A stretch of DNA of 64,000 bases. It comes from Cognatundibacterium squillarum. Its GTDB lineage: Bacteria; Pseudomonadota; Gammaproteobacteria; Burkholderiales; Burkholderiaceae_D. Below are positions 36,431 through 46,430 of this stretch, in pieces; positions within the stretch are counted from its first letter, which is position 1, and each line of letters opens with the position of its first letter. The DNA lies in NCBI RefSeq assembly GCF_014652435.1, contig NZ_BMYU01000001.1, positions 682,001 to 746,000 on the forward strand, written 5' to 3'. Under the pieces are notes generated by a model. The model was not told the DNA's origin, searched no databases, and was given only the letters and a program-made list of their open reading frames with translations. A program made the translations under genes and the position numbers.

Positions 36431-38914
36431 TTATGGTGCTGCGTCGCGAACCATGATGTGGAGTGTTGCACCTGCCGGCACGATTACACCGGATTTGCTG
36501 AAGCTGGTTGCGCCTGCAGCAATGGTTTCCTGTGCAAAGTAGTGCGAGGCCGGAACCATCGCTGCCGGTGTTTTCGCTGTGAATTTGAGTGCTTTCGCTA
36601 CTGTTGCCACGTCGATCGCATCAAATACGCCGTCTACGGTACGTTGCGGGAAGCCCAGACCGGAAGGCAGAGCCGATGCCGGTGTGTTACCCCACAGAGA
36701 GATACCGAATTTCGCCAGTTCATCGCCCATGCCAACACCACCGGCACCCTTGATCAGGGTATCCATACAAGCGTAGCTGGTGATCTTCACGCCATTGACT
36801 GTTTGACCATCTTTACAGTCGGTCACGATTTTCTTGAACATGGACAGGCCGTATTTACGGTTAATGTATGCACCGAATGCACCACCGAACGCATAGCTGT
36901 CGCTGGACAGATTCGTCCAGTTCACATAGCTCACACCGCCACCGGTACGCAGGTATTGCGGAATGCGAACCTGAGTCATTTCATTGTAGCTGCCACCGAA
37001 AATGGTTTTTGCCAGAATGTCTTCACCCATCATCGCTGTGGTTTCTTCCAGCCATGTGTCGTGCGCTGTATCCAGAACAAATGCGCGCTGGTAGAAGTTA
37101 ATCATATGCACGGCTTCATGCATCAGCGTGGATTTGTAGTAGTTCAGTGCCTGCGATACTTGTTGACCGTTGACAAAGAACACCAGTGCTTCATTACTGT
37201 TTTTGGTGCTTGGGAATGCGGTTTTCAGGAAGTTATTACCGCCCCAGAAGTAGCCACCCCATTTAGTTGAGGAAGGCACGTTCGGTACAACCACGTTGAT
37301 ATCGAGCAGCCCGTTGGTGTCACCAATGGTGTTGCTGTAGCTCTTCGTACCATAGGCATCACCCATGATATCGGTCAGCGCGTCAAAGCCGCCTGTACCT
37401 GCACCGCCGTTAGAACAGAAGGTGTTCGCCAGCGCCAGCAAATCAGCGGCAGTTGCGCCACCGTTCGGGTCACCCCAGATTACCGCATTACGGCCGGTTT
37501 TCAGCTTACAGATCTGCGCTACTTTCAGTGTGTAGCTGACTGGATTTGCGCTGTCGTAAGTATCAACCCAGACCTTGGTATCGCCCACAGCAACTGCACG
37601 AACCGGAGGAACGTTGGCCGCTTTGACGCCTGCTGCACGAACTGCTGCTGGTTTAGCACGCATTTGCTTGATCAGCTCATGATTACGCTGATGCATAGAC
37701 TCATGTGCTGCATCCATTTGAGCGTGACGGTTCAGCGCCTGCATATTCAGAGACAAAGCACCGGTGGATGCTGCAGGAATCGCTGCCGGCGCTGCACCGA
37801 AGGCCGGCGCTGTCAGAGAACTGCTGTCAGAAGTGTTTGTGAACACCAGAGTTGCTACCTGACCTGCTTTCACACCGCTGATCGCGAAGTTCAGAGAAGC
37901 TGGTACGGAACCTGTATTTTGGTACTGCCATGCACCCACACCGGAACCGGCATAAGTAGTTGCGCTGCTGGCGCTGCAACCAGCACCGGAACAGCTAGGC
38001 GCCAGCACATTCGAAACCGCTTGCATCACAGTAATCTGTGTTGCAGACGATTTGGTCGATTTATTCTGGCTGTTGGTTGCAGTCACAACCACGTTGTAAG
38101 TACCCGCTGCTGTATAGCTCTTCTGAACAGTTGCGCCGGTACCGGTAGTGCCATCACCGAAGTCCCAGCTGTATGTCAGCGGCAGTGTGTCTTGTGCAGA
38201 CGCATTGAATGTAATAGCTGCGTTCGGCAGCACAGTGGTGTTGTTTGCGCTGATCACCGGTGTCGATGGTGCACCGGCTGCTGCGGAAACACTGTAATTC
38301 AGTGTTGTGGTCGCTTTGGTGCCCAGATCATTGGTGACTGTCAGTACAACAGGGTAATTGCCCGCTGCTGCAAAGGTATGCTGCACACTCGCGCCGCTGC
38401 CTTTGGCTGTGTTATCACCGAAATCCCAGCTGTATGTCAGTGTGCCGCCGCTAGGATCGCTGGAAGCACCGGCAAAGGTTACAGCATTCCCTGCGATTGC
38501 CGACGCGACGCTAGGTGTAATGGTTGGTGTGGTCAGTACCGCGTCCACAATCGTCACCGTGCCGGATGCACTGGCTTTAGTGCCATTTGTATCGGTTGCA
38601 GTGACTTTGACTGTGTAAGTACCGGCTTTGGCAAAGGTATGCGCGGAAGTCGCGCCAGTGCCTGCTGCAGTATTGTCACCAAAATCCCAGGAATAGGTTA
38701 ATGCCAGATTGGCAGACGATGTGCCCGTCGCGCTCAGCGATACGGAACGACCTGTGTAAAGAACCGGCAAACCGGATGTCGAAATGCTGACGGATACGGT
38801 TGGCAATGGTGCCGGTGCTGTTGTGGAATCCCCTCCTCCGCCACCACCGCAGGCAGTCAGCGCTGCCAGTGACAGGGTAGATACGAAGAGCATCTGTGCT
38901 GTGCTTTTTTTCAT
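36431..38914 (-). CDS. PKD-repeat lipoprotein with M30-like zinc metallopeptidase domain
   Basis: 827 residues from the ATG at 38914, with GGAG 5 bases upstream. A lipobox (LTAC followed by six Gly) marks a lipoprotein. Three PKD domains follow (about residues 35-120, 125-205 and 210-295), each with the LTYSWDFGD strand and the HTFAxAGxYxVxxTxT end. The C-terminal half contains HEAVHMINFYQR at 599-610 and a WLEETTAMMGED segment about 16 residues later, resembling peptidase family M30 (hyicolysin). It probably acts on proteins at the cell surface or in the periplasm. It is a close paralogue of the next gene. Confidence 0.88.
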   Translation of the reverse strand: MKKSTAQMLFVSTLSLAALTACGGGGGGDSTTAPAPLPTVSVSISTSGLPVLYTGRSVSLSATGTSSANLALTYSWDFGDNTAAGTGATSAHTFAKAGTYTVKVTATDTNGTKASASGTVTIVDAVLTTPTITPSVASAIAGNAVTFAGASSDPSGGTLTYSWDFGDNTAKGSGASVQHTFAAAGNYPVVLTVTNDLGTKATTTLNYSVSAAAGAPSTPVISANNTTVLPNAAITFNASAQDTLPLTYSWDFGDGTTGTGATVQKSYTAAGTYNVVVTATNSQNKSTKSSATQITVMQAVSNVLAPSCSGAGCSASSATTYAGSGVGAWQYQNTGSVPASLNFAISGVKAGQVATLVFTNTSDSSSLTAPAFGAAPAAIPAASTGALSLNMQALNRHAQMDAAHESMHQRNHELIKQMRAKPAAVRAAGVKAANVPPVRAVAVGDTKVWVDTYDSANPVSYTLKVAQICKLKTGRNAVIWGDPNGGATAADLLALANTFCSNGGAGTGGFDALTDIMGDAYGTKSYSNTIGDTNGLLDINVVVPNVPSSTKWGGYFWGGNNFLKTAFPSTKNSNEALVFFVNGQQVSQALNYYKSTLMHEAVHMINFYQRAFVLDTAHDTWLEETTAMMGEDILAKTIFGGSYNEMTQVRIPQYLRTGGGVSYVNWTNLSSDSYAFGGAFGAYINRKYGLSMFKKIVTDCKDGQTVNGVKITSYACMDTLIKGAGGVGMGDELAKFGISLWGNTPASALPSGLGFPQRTVDGVFDAIDVATVAKALKFTAKTPAAMVPASHYFAQETIAAGATSFSKSGVIVPAGATLHIMVRDAAP

Positions 38915-39140
38915 CATTACTCCGGTTTCATTAAGAAGCGCGTTGATCCTAGCACAAGACACAAAATTACACATTGTCGTTACAGTTTGAAATATTTCAC
39001 AAAATCGCAGTTTCCTCTGTTATTTTTTTACTAAATTCGCCTAACTTTCAAAAAAACACCACCTTTTCAAATTATTATTTTTGCATATTCTGGTTTTCTG
39101 GAATTTTGTACGAAAAAGATTGCCTGAATAAAAAATGATA

Positions 39141-39175
39141 AAAAAAAGCCGTCGCACAGAAAGCGACGGCTTTTT
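39141..39175 (-). terminator. Terminator of the second PKD peptidase gene
   Basis: On the minus strand GCCGTCGCtttctgtGCGACGGC is flanked by T-runs, about 25 bp after the stop codon. It separates the two paralogous peptidase genes, so each has its own transcript; the roughly 220 bp between it and the next start is AT-rich and probably holds a promoter. Confidence 0.92.
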
Positions 39176-39198
39176 ACCACACAGTTGCCGCAGGTAAA

Positions 39199-41643
39199 TC
39201 AGGGAGCAGCGTCCCGGATCATGATATGCATAGTGACTCCGGCAGGCACCAGCATGCCGGACTTGGTGTAACTGCCCGCACTGCTCAGCACTTCCTGACG
39301 GAAGTAATGTGAGGTTGGCATAAATATCAGCGGAATTACGGGCGTAACCTGCAAAGATTTCGCGATGCTTGCCATATCAATCGCTACCAGATCGCCATCT
39401 GCTGTGCGCTGTGGAAAACCGAAGCCTTGCGGCAACGCTGAACCGGGAGTATTCCCGAACACAGATATCCCCATCCGCGCCAGATCATCCCCGATGCCAT
39501 TACCCCCCGCCGCTTTGATCAGTGCATCCAGACACTGATAACTGGTTTGTGCACCACCGTCTTTGCAATCGGTTTCAATTTTACTGAACAGACTTTGCCC
39601 GTATTTCCGGTTCAGGAATGCGCCAAAGCTGCCACCCATCGCGTAATGATTTCCGGATAAATTCGGCCAGTTGATGTAACTGACGCCACCACCGGACGCC
39701 AGAAATACCGGCATCCGGCTTTCTGCGATTTTATTGAAGCTGCCACCGGACAAACGCTTGCTCAGCAAATCTTCTGCCATCATCGCAGATGTCTCTTCCA
39801 GCCAGGTGTCATGTCCAATGTCCCGGACGATCGAACGCTGGTAGAAATTAATCATATGTACGGCTTCATGAATCAGCGTGGATTTGTAAAAATTCAGCGA
39901 ACCCGCAATACCCGTACCGTTAACGAAAAATACCAGTGCTTCATTACTGAGCTTAACTGAAGGATCCGCCGTTTTGAGGAAATTATTCCCGCCCCAGAAG
40001 TAGCCCGCCCACCCCAGACCCGCTGGCACTTTGGGCAGAACGATATGAATATCCTGCAATCCTTTGCTATCGGAAATCATTTCTGAAGTGCTGGCTGTTC
40101 CCCAGGCATCCCCCATGATATCTGTCAGGGTATCAAATCCGGCTTTTCCCAGACCGCCGTTCGAACAGAATGCATTTGCCAACTCCGCGATATCCGCCGC
40201 AGTCGCACCACCATTCGGATCGCCCCAGAAAACCGCATTCCGACCGCTGTTCAGGCGACAAATCTGGGATGCCTTCAGGTTGTAACTGACGGGATTACTA
40301 CGGTCAAAGGTATCCACCCAGACTCTGCTGTCCCCCACTGCCACGGGACGAACAGGTGGTACTGCCCTCGCATGACTGACTGCCGGTTTACCGCCTGCTG
40401 CTTTTTTACGGATCATTTGCATCAGAGCCAGATTACGCTGCAGCATGTCATCGTGTTGGAGATCTGCTTTGGCAGCATGTTGCAATGCAAGCATATTCAG
40501 CGATTTTTGTGCTGCACCCACGGCCCGAACTGGCATGTTGGCAAATCCCGGCGCCAGCAAAGTCGCGGTTTCAGAAGGATTGGTGAATAACACGGTGGCA
40601 AATTGTCCTGCCTTCACGCCGCTGATACTGAAATCCATCAGTACCGGCGTGGTACCGGTATTCTGGTATTGCCAGACCCCGACACCTGATCCGCTGTGTG
40701 TCGTTGCATTAGTGGCAGAACAATTCGCGCCGCCGCAAGCCGGTGTCAGCGCATTACTCACTTGTTGCAACACCGAAACACTGAACGGCGCCGATACCGA
40801 CTTTGCCCCCTTGGTATTGGTCGCTGTCACGGTAACCTGATAAGTACCGGCATTGCTGTAGCTATGCTGAACAGAAGCACCGCTGCCTGTCGTGTTATCG
40901 CCGAAATCCCAGCTGTAGGTCAGCGGCAAGGCATCGAGTGCGGATGCGCTCAGCGTAATGGCTTTGGTGGTACTGGTGACTGTGGGGGCGCTGATCACAG
41001 GTACGGTCGGCGCACCGGTATAGGCATTGACCAGATACGACAGCGTCGTTTTTGTGCTGGCACCCAGATCATTGGTGACTGTCAGCACCACTGGATACGT
41101 GCCCTGTGTTGAAAAACTGTGCTTTACGGTATCACCGGTGGCTTTTCCCTGATCGCCAAAGTCCCAGTTATACGTCAGCGTACCGCCGCCGGGATCGGAT
41201 GATGCACCGGTAAAACTGACTTCGACACCTGCAAAACCGCTGGCAGGATTTGCCGTAATTACCGGCGTTGTCAGTACCGCATCCACCACGCTCAGCACAC
41301 CGGAACTGCTGGCTTTCACGCCGTTGCTGTCAGTCGCCGTGACTTTGATGGAATATGTGCCGGATTTAGCAAAAGTATGATTCAGGCTGGCACCGCTACC
41401 GGTGCTGCCATCACCGAAGTCCCACTGGTAAGTCAGGGGTAAATCAATCGAGGATTTGCCAACCGCAGAAAAAGAGACCGCCCGACCGGTGTACAACACC
41501 ACCTGTTTCATGGGGGAGATGGAAACCGCGACTGTACCGACAGGTTTTTCAGCAGGGGCGGAACTACCGCCGCCACCGCAGGCAGTCAGACTGCCACCAA
41601 CCAGCACAGTAACCAGTAAACACTGCGCAGCATGCTTGTTCAT
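39199..41643 (-). CDS. PKD-repeat lipoprotein with M30-like zinc metallopeptidase domain (paralogue)
   Basis: 814 residues from the ATG at 41643; GGAG lies 5 bases upstream, whereas the longer frame begins with a GTG overlapping that site. Signal peptide with lipobox GSLTAC followed by Gly-rich sequence, three PKD domains with the same WDFGD motifs, and HEAVHMINFYQR at 592-603 with WLEETSAMMAED downstream. It is alignable over its whole length with the neighbouring 827-residue protein, so the pair arose by tandem duplication. The N-terminal linkers and the segment near residues 365-420 (ALQHAAKADLQHDDMLQR versus ALNRHAQMDAAHESMHQR) diverge most. Confidence 0.88.
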   Translation of the reverse strand: MNKHAAQCLLVTVLVGGSLTACGGGGSSAPAEKPVGTVAVSISPMKQVVLYTGRAVSFSAVGKSSIDLPLTYQWDFGDGSTGSGASLNHTFAKSGTYSIKVTATDSNGVKASSSGVLSVVDAVLTTPVITANPASGFAGVEVSFTGASSDPGGGTLTYNWDFGDQGKATGDTVKHSFSTQGTYPVVLTVTNDLGASTKTTLSYLVNAYTGAPTVPVISAPTVTSTTKAITLSASALDALPLTYSWDFGDNTTGSGASVQHSYSNAGTYQVTVTATNTKGAKSVSAPFSVSVLQQVSNALTPACGGANCSATNATTHSGSGVGVWQYQNTGTTPVLMDFSISGVKAGQFATVLFTNPSETATLLAPGFANMPVRAVGAAQKSLNMLALQHAAKADLQHDDMLQRNLALMQMIRKKAAGGKPAVSHARAVPPVRPVAVGDSRVWVDTFDRSNPVSYNLKASQICRLNSGRNAVFWGDPNGGATAADIAELANAFCSNGGLGKAGFDTLTDIMGDAWGTASTSEMISDSKGLQDIHIVLPKVPAGLGWAGYFWGGNNFLKTADPSVKLSNEALVFFVNGTGIAGSLNFYKSTLIHEAVHMINFYQRSIVRDIGHDTWLEETSAMMAEDLLSKRLSGGSFNKIAESRMPVFLASGGGVSYINWPNLSGNHYAMGGSFGAFLNRKYGQSLFSKIETDCKDGGAQTSYQCLDALIKAAGGNGIGDDLARMGISVFGNTPGSALPQGFGFPQRTADGDLVAIDMASIAKSLQVTPVIPLIFMPTSHYFRQEVLSSAGSYTKSGMLVPAGVTMHIMIRDAAP

Positions 41644-41767
41644 ATTCACTCCGTTGAAAAGAAACGGAGCGATATTAACATGACAACATCAATATAATTT
41701 AATAAACCACGATATTACAATGATGTTTTGCGGATAGTGTGCCACATTCCACGCGGCACACAGAGAA

Positions 41768-43129
41768 TTACAGCATTTTTGCGATCAGTGCTTTTTCGTA
41801 TTTGCCGTCCAGCGGAATACGCACGGTATGGCCTGCACCGCTGATCATGTTCAGCGACTGGTTCTCGGTATTGCGCATTTCACCGAGGGTCACGATTTCA
41901 TTGCCGGCCGGGGAAATAATTTCGATGCGATCACCGACGCTGAAACGGTTTTTCACCTGTACTTCTGCCCAGCCATCTTCCACTTTGGTGACCTGACCAA
42001 CGTACTGACTGCGGTGCGCCTGCGATACGCCTTCCATGTAATTCTGGTGGTCTTGTGTATGGTGACGCTGATAGAAACCGTCGGTATAACCACGGTTTGC
42101 CAGACCATTCAGTTCGCCCAGCAAGTCCGGATTGAAAGGACGACCAGCAACCGCGTCATCAATCGCGCGGCGATAGACTTGCGCGGTACGTGCCACGTAA
42201 TACAGCGACTTGGTACGGCCTTCGACTTTCAGGGAATCCACACCGATTTTCGCCAGACGCTCGACGTGTTCCACAGCGCGCAAGTCTTTGGAATTCATGA
42301 TGTAGGTGCCGTGCTCATCTTCCAGAATCGGCATCAGGCTGCCCGGCTTACCGGTTTCTTCGATCAGATAAGGACGGTCTGCCAGCGGATGACGTTTCAT
42401 GTCGCCCATTGCAGAGAACGACTGATTCGCATCTTCCAGTGCTTTATTGAAATCGAACTTGATGGTTTCGACCGGAATATTCACCAGATCGCCGGTTTCG
42501 TTTTCTGATGCATTGGAAACTTTGTAATCCCAGCGGCAGGAATTGGTGCAGGTACCCTGATTCGGATCGCGGTGATTGAAGTAACCGGACAACAGGCAGC
42601 GGCCGGAGTACGCGATACACAGCGCGCCGTGCACGAACACTTCCAGTTCCATATCCGGGCATTCCTGACGGATTTCTTCGATTTCATCCAGCGACAGTTC
42701 GCGCGACAGAATCACACGGGTCAGGCCCATTTTTTTCCAGAATTTCACGTCGGCCCAGTTCACCGCATTTGCCTGTACCGACAAATGCACATTCACTTCC
42801 GGCCATTTTTCACGCACCATCATGATCAGACCCGGATCGGCCATGATCAGCGCATCCGGTTTCATTTCGATGACCGGTTCCATATCGCGCAGATAGGTTT
42901 TCAGTTTGGCGTTGTGCGGAAAAATATTACTGGCAACGAAGAACAGTTTGCCGCGCGTGTGTGCGCCTTCGATACCCTGACGCAGCACATCCAGCGTCGA
43001 AAATTCGTTATTGCGGGCACGCAGACTGTAGCGCGGCTGACCGGCGTACACCGCGTCTGCGCCAAAGTCGAAAGCAGCATGCATTTTTTCCAGCGAACCG
43101 GCTGGCAGTAAAAGTTCAGGAGATTTCAT
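41768..43129 (-). CDS. trhP: U32-family tRNA hydroxylation protein (YegQ/TrhP)
   Basis: 453 residues from the ATG at 43129 (MKSPELLLPAGSLEKMHAAFDFGADAVYAG), the same length as E. coli YegQ/TrhP; the longer frame to 43246 is not conserved. The family signature EVFVHGALCIAYSGRCLLSGYFNHRDPNQGTCTNSCRWDY is complete with its clustered Cys residues, which bind an iron-sulfur cluster in this group. TrhP uses prephenate to form 5-hydroxyuridine at tRNA position 34. The protein was once annotated as a collagenase-like protease; the tRNA role is established for the E. coli orthologue. Confidence 0.92.
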   Translation of the reverse strand: MKSPELLLPAGSLEKMHAAFDFGADAVYAGQPRYSLRARNNEFSTLDVLRQGIEGAHTRGKLFFVASNIFPHNAKLKTYLRDMEPVIEMKPDALIMADPGLIMMVREKWPEVNVHLSVQANAVNWADVKFWKKMGLTRVILSRELSLDEIEEIRQECPDMELEVFVHGALCIAYSGRCLLSGYFNHRDPNQGTCTNSCRWDYKVSNASENETGDLVNIPVETIKFDFNKALEDANQSFSAMGDMKRHPLADRPYLIEETGKPGSLMPILEDEHGTYIMNSKDLRAVEHVERLAKIGVDSLKVEGRTKSLYYVARTAQVYRRAIDDAVAGRPFNPDLLGELNGLANRGYTDGFYQRHHTQDHQNYMEGVSQAHRSQYVGQVTKVEDGWAEVQVKNRFSVGDRIEIISPAGNEIVTLGEMRNTENQSLNMISGAGHTVRIPLDGKYEKALIAKML

Positions 43130-43211
43130 AATCACAACATTCCGTAACAGAACCGCAGCGCAACCGGCGCCAGCGGAAAATTGGGGTAAATAACCCGCTA
43201 TTTTACTGCGA

Positions 43212-44096
43212 TTAAGCCCGTTTCTGTTGCCATGTCCGGATTTCATTGCCGATTAAAGCGGCTAACACCAGTGCGCCGCCGGTCAGCGTTGCCGTTGCAG
43301 GCACCTCGCCCGCCCCCAGCCACGCCCATAATGGCGCCAGCAAGACTTCCAGCAAAGCCAGTAAGGCAACTTCATGCGCTTTCAGATGCGCAGATGCCTT
43401 CACCATCAGCGAACACGGCAAGCCAAGCTGAAAAAAACCCAGCGCGCCGAGGATCAGCACATCCTGCACCGATGCCTGAAACGGCACCGACAATGGCAGC
43501 ATCGCCAGCGCCGAGAATGTGCCGCCCAGAAATACCGCCGGAATCAGGTCCACCGTATGCGCGCGTCGTTTCAGCAGAATCATATTCACCGACGATGCCA
43601 GCGGAATTCCCAGTGCCACCAGCATGCCGAGCACGCCACGGCTGTCCGTCACGGACAAATTACCGGCAAACATCCAACCCATGCCACAAGCAGCCAGCGC
43701 AATTGCGATCCAGGTCGCGAACGGAATCCGTTCTTTCAGCACCAGCCATGACAGCAGCGCCGTGAATAACGGTGCCAGACTTTCCATTACCGAGGTGTTT
43801 GCCACCGTCGTCAGCGTCAGCGCCGTCATGAAGCAACTGTACATGGTGGCCCACATCAGGCCGGATACCACGCCGGTGCTGCCCATCAGTTTCAGACGAC
43901 TGAGAAAACCGCGCCCGTACTGATGCAGCATCAGTCCCGCGACAAAAATCGCGGCAAACAGGCTGCGCCAGAATACGATTTCAAATCCGGCCGCGCTTTG
44001 CAAATGGCGGCTGGCGACACCTGCAGTACTCCACAGGGTGGCGGCAGCAATCATCAGCAATATGGCTTTACGGCGGGCATTCTGGGCGGCGGGCAT
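43212..44096 (-). CDS. EamA/DMT-family transporter
   Basis: 294 residues, ten membrane helices in two EamA repeats (ATLWSTAGVASRHLQSAAGFEIVFWRSLFAAIF at the start; second repeat from RGVLGMLVALGIPLASSVNMILLKRR). The SMVKASAHLKAHEVALLALLEVLLAPLWAWL helix near the C terminus is typical. Substrate unknown. It lies about 80 bp upstream of trhP on the same strand and may be cotranscribed with it. Confidence 0.88.
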   Translation of the reverse strand: MPAAQNARRKAILLMIAAATLWSTAGVASRHLQSAAGFEIVFWRSLFAAIFVAGLMLHQYGRGFLSRLKLMGSTGVVSGLMWATMYSCFMTALTLTTVANTSVMESLAPLFTALLSWLVLKERIPFATWIAIALAACGMGWMFAGNLSVTDSRGVLGMLVALGIPLASSVNMILLKRRAHTVDLIPAVFLGGTFSALAMLPLSVPFQASVQDVLILGALGFFQLGLPCSLMVKASAHLKAHEVALLALLEVLLAPLWAWLGAGEVPATATLTGGALVLAALIGNEIRTWQQKRA

Positions 44097-44470
44097 GCGT
44101 TCTCCTGATTCAATACGGTCTTCAGCGCGGCGTGAGTATGCTAAGGGTCACGACGGCTCTTGTCCAACAAGGGCAACAACAGACTTTCCGGCTTGCAATT
44201 CACAAAAACTGAATATATCAGGCACTTTATCAGGATGACATCGTGGATGTCCGCAGAAACAGTGGATTTCAGCCTTGAAATTTTTTGAATGCAGATAGCA
44301 TTTAACGACTGAGCGGCGGATTATTTTCATCTGACCGACGCTGCAACGGACATTCTTGCCGGACAGGCAGACATAAAAAACGCGGCAACATCACAAGAAT
44401 GTGCCGCGTCGGCTCACTGCGGTCTGCGGTTCAGCATGCAGACATCAGCGAGAAGATTCCGCTCTGGCGG
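44097..44470. other. Intergenic region between the EamA and DUF4153 genes
   Basis: This 374-bp gap holds the terminator of the DUF4153 gene (44374-44409) and probably the promoter of the EamA gene. No gene or repeat copy is seen. Confidence 0.5.
44374..44409 (-). terminator. Terminator of the DUF4153 gene
   Basis: On the minus strand ACGCGGCACAT pairs with ATGTTGCCGCGT (one bulge), followed by TTTTTTA, about 60 bp after the stop codon. Confidence 0.85.
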
Positions 44471-46282
44471 TTATGACTTACAACGCTGTCTGACAACCGG
44501 ATCAGGACGCACCATTAAGCGCATACTGCCTACAACCAGCATATCCCAGCCCGTCACTGCTTTTCCCTGTCCGGCACGCAGGGCATCGCTCAGCTTATCG
44601 CAGTCGTCCGCTTCCACATCCACATGCGCCTGCCGTTTCCAGACGCCGGGCTGTACTTCTGCATACAGATTACCGCCATAGTTACTGTTGCGATCCAGTA
44701 CCAGCACTTCCGGCTTGCCATCCCGATTCATATCCTGCAGCAACACATCGCAGGCATGGGTTTTCGCGATCAGGCATTCGGTGTCTTTCTGTGTCAGCCA
44801 GCCATTATCTTTTTGATCGGGCTGGCGCAAAAATCCTTGCGGCAAGACAGCACCTTTCGGCCAGACTTCATACGGACGCACGACCTGCACCGGTTCTTCT
44901 GCATACGATTTATAGGTCAGTGCCAGCACAGACGCCGCTTTCTCGCGAATCTGTTTTGCCTCAGGCAAAGCAGTTTCCAGCTTCAGTTGCTCCAGCGCTT
45001 CGCGTCCGTAACGACCACCTTCAAAGCGCAGATAACGGTAATCGAACTCGTCCGCCATGACTTTGCCATCGCGCAGACGCGCGACCTGATCCGCCACTGA
45101 AATCCGTGCCGGGTCCAGCAAAGGCGAAAACAAAGCCAGTACCGCAGCCAATTGCACATAAGCCATCACCACATTCGCACCGGCTATCTTGCTCAGCAAA
45201 CCATCTGCAGCGATTGCAGCACGCAGATAGGCAAGACCGTAAGCCAGTGCAATCAGCGCACAAACCACCGCGATCAGGCGATCACTGCTCCAGCCATATT
45301 GCGTAATCCGCAATTGCAGCGCACGCAAGGCCAGCAAGGCCAGTACCGGCAATATGAAACAGGCCAGACGGGCACACCAGCGCAGTATCTTCGGCGCAGT
45401 CGCCAGTGCAGCACCATCCTGAAACGCGGTATTGATCAGCACCACCAGTACAACGCAGGAACCCAGCAAGAGATTGGTTGCATGACGGGTCGCCCACAGT
45501 AAATCCACGCCTTTGTACAGCAACGACACCAGAAATCCGGCCAGCACGATGGTCGCCAGCGGCAACAGCCACGACAACAATACCAGCAGCAAATTACGGA
45601 TACCGCGCACAATTGCCGGACGCATATCCGTCAGATGCAGCGCAAACCCGAAGGCCAGCACGATCACTGGTATGTTGAACCATTCACGCTTAAGCAATTC
45701 AGACAGGAATTCCAGCTTCAGCATATCGAACAAGCCAGCCCCCAAAGCCAGCAACGCAAACAGCGCACCGACGAACAAGGCTGAGAATTTCAGCTGCACC
45801 AGCAACTTCCACGACAAATCAAAATACTGCGGATATTGCGCAACGCCCTGACGTTTTTGCTCATACGCCAGCTTCAGCGATTGCGCCACATACAGGCACA
45901 GGAAACTGAAGGTGAACAATAAAGGCGACGGATACGGCCCCTTATCGCTGCGGTGCCCCGGATACTCCGCCGAACCCCATTCATTATTCAAACCATTGCG
46001 GCGGAACCAGTCATGCAAAGTCAGTCCGGTCAGCACCAGTGCCAGAAAACCCAGCCAGCGCAACAGCTTTGCCGTTGGCATTTGCCCGAGCGAAGAAATC
46101 GCGATTACCGGCAAACCCAGACCGCATAACAGTAAAGGGAAGAACAGTTCCGGCTGCGTCGCCGGCCATAACCTTTGCGTACCCGCCCGGTACAGAAGAT
46201 ACAGCAGCACCGCCTGCCCTGCTGCAATCGCAATGCGCACCCAGCCGGTACGCGGATTCAAGCCTGAAGATTCCTGATCCAT
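44471..46282 (-). CDS. DUF4153-type polytopic membrane protein with C-terminal soluble domain
   Basis: 603 residues from the ATG at 46282 (MDQESSG). The first 400 residues form ten or more membrane helices, with LKFSALFVGALFALLALGAGLFDMLKLEFL, FGFALHLTDMRPAIVRGIRNLLLVLLSWLLPLATI and LWATRHATNLLLGSCVVLVVLINTAFQDG in the arrangement I associate with DUF4153. The last 170 residues are soluble and contain LLQDMNRDGKPEVLVLDRNSNYGG, a calcium-binding or FG-GAP-like DxNxDGxxE loop. Function unknown. It stands alone, with its own terminator. Confidence 0.75.
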   Translation of the reverse strand: MDQESSGLNPRTGWVRIAIAAGQAVLLYLLYRAGTQRLWPATQPELFFPLLLCGLGLPVIAISSLGQMPTAKLLRWLGFLALVLTGLTLHDWFRRNGLNNEWGSAEYPGHRSDKGPYPSPLLFTFSFLCLYVAQSLKLAYEQKRQGVAQYPQYFDLSWKLLVQLKFSALFVGALFALLALGAGLFDMLKLEFLSELLKREWFNIPVIVLAFGFALHLTDMRPAIVRGIRNLLLVLLSWLLPLATIVLAGFLVSLLYKGVDLLWATRHATNLLLGSCVVLVVLINTAFQDGAALATAPKILRWCARLACFILPVLALLALRALQLRITQYGWSSDRLIAVVCALIALAYGLAYLRAAIAADGLLSKIAGANVVMAYVQLAAVLALFSPLLDPARISVADQVARLRDGKVMADEFDYRYLRFEGGRYGREALEQLKLETALPEAKQIREKAASVLALTYKSYAEEPVQVVRPYEVWPKGAVLPQGFLRQPDQKDNGWLTQKDTECLIAKTHACDVLLQDMNRDGKPEVLVLDRNSNYGGNLYAEVQPGVWKRQAHVDVEADDCDKLSDALRAGQGKAVTGWDMLVVGSMRLMVRPDPVVRQRCKS

Positions 46283-46430
46283 ACAATCCCGCATGAAGAT
46301 TAAAAAGAAATGCTGCGCTTCGCTTTTTTATGACAAGAGCAACATTGGCAAACCGGCATGCTAACTCAGATTTCCTTTTATGCAATCACAATCTGAGGTA
46401 AAAAAACTGATGAAAGATTCGGGAGCATCA

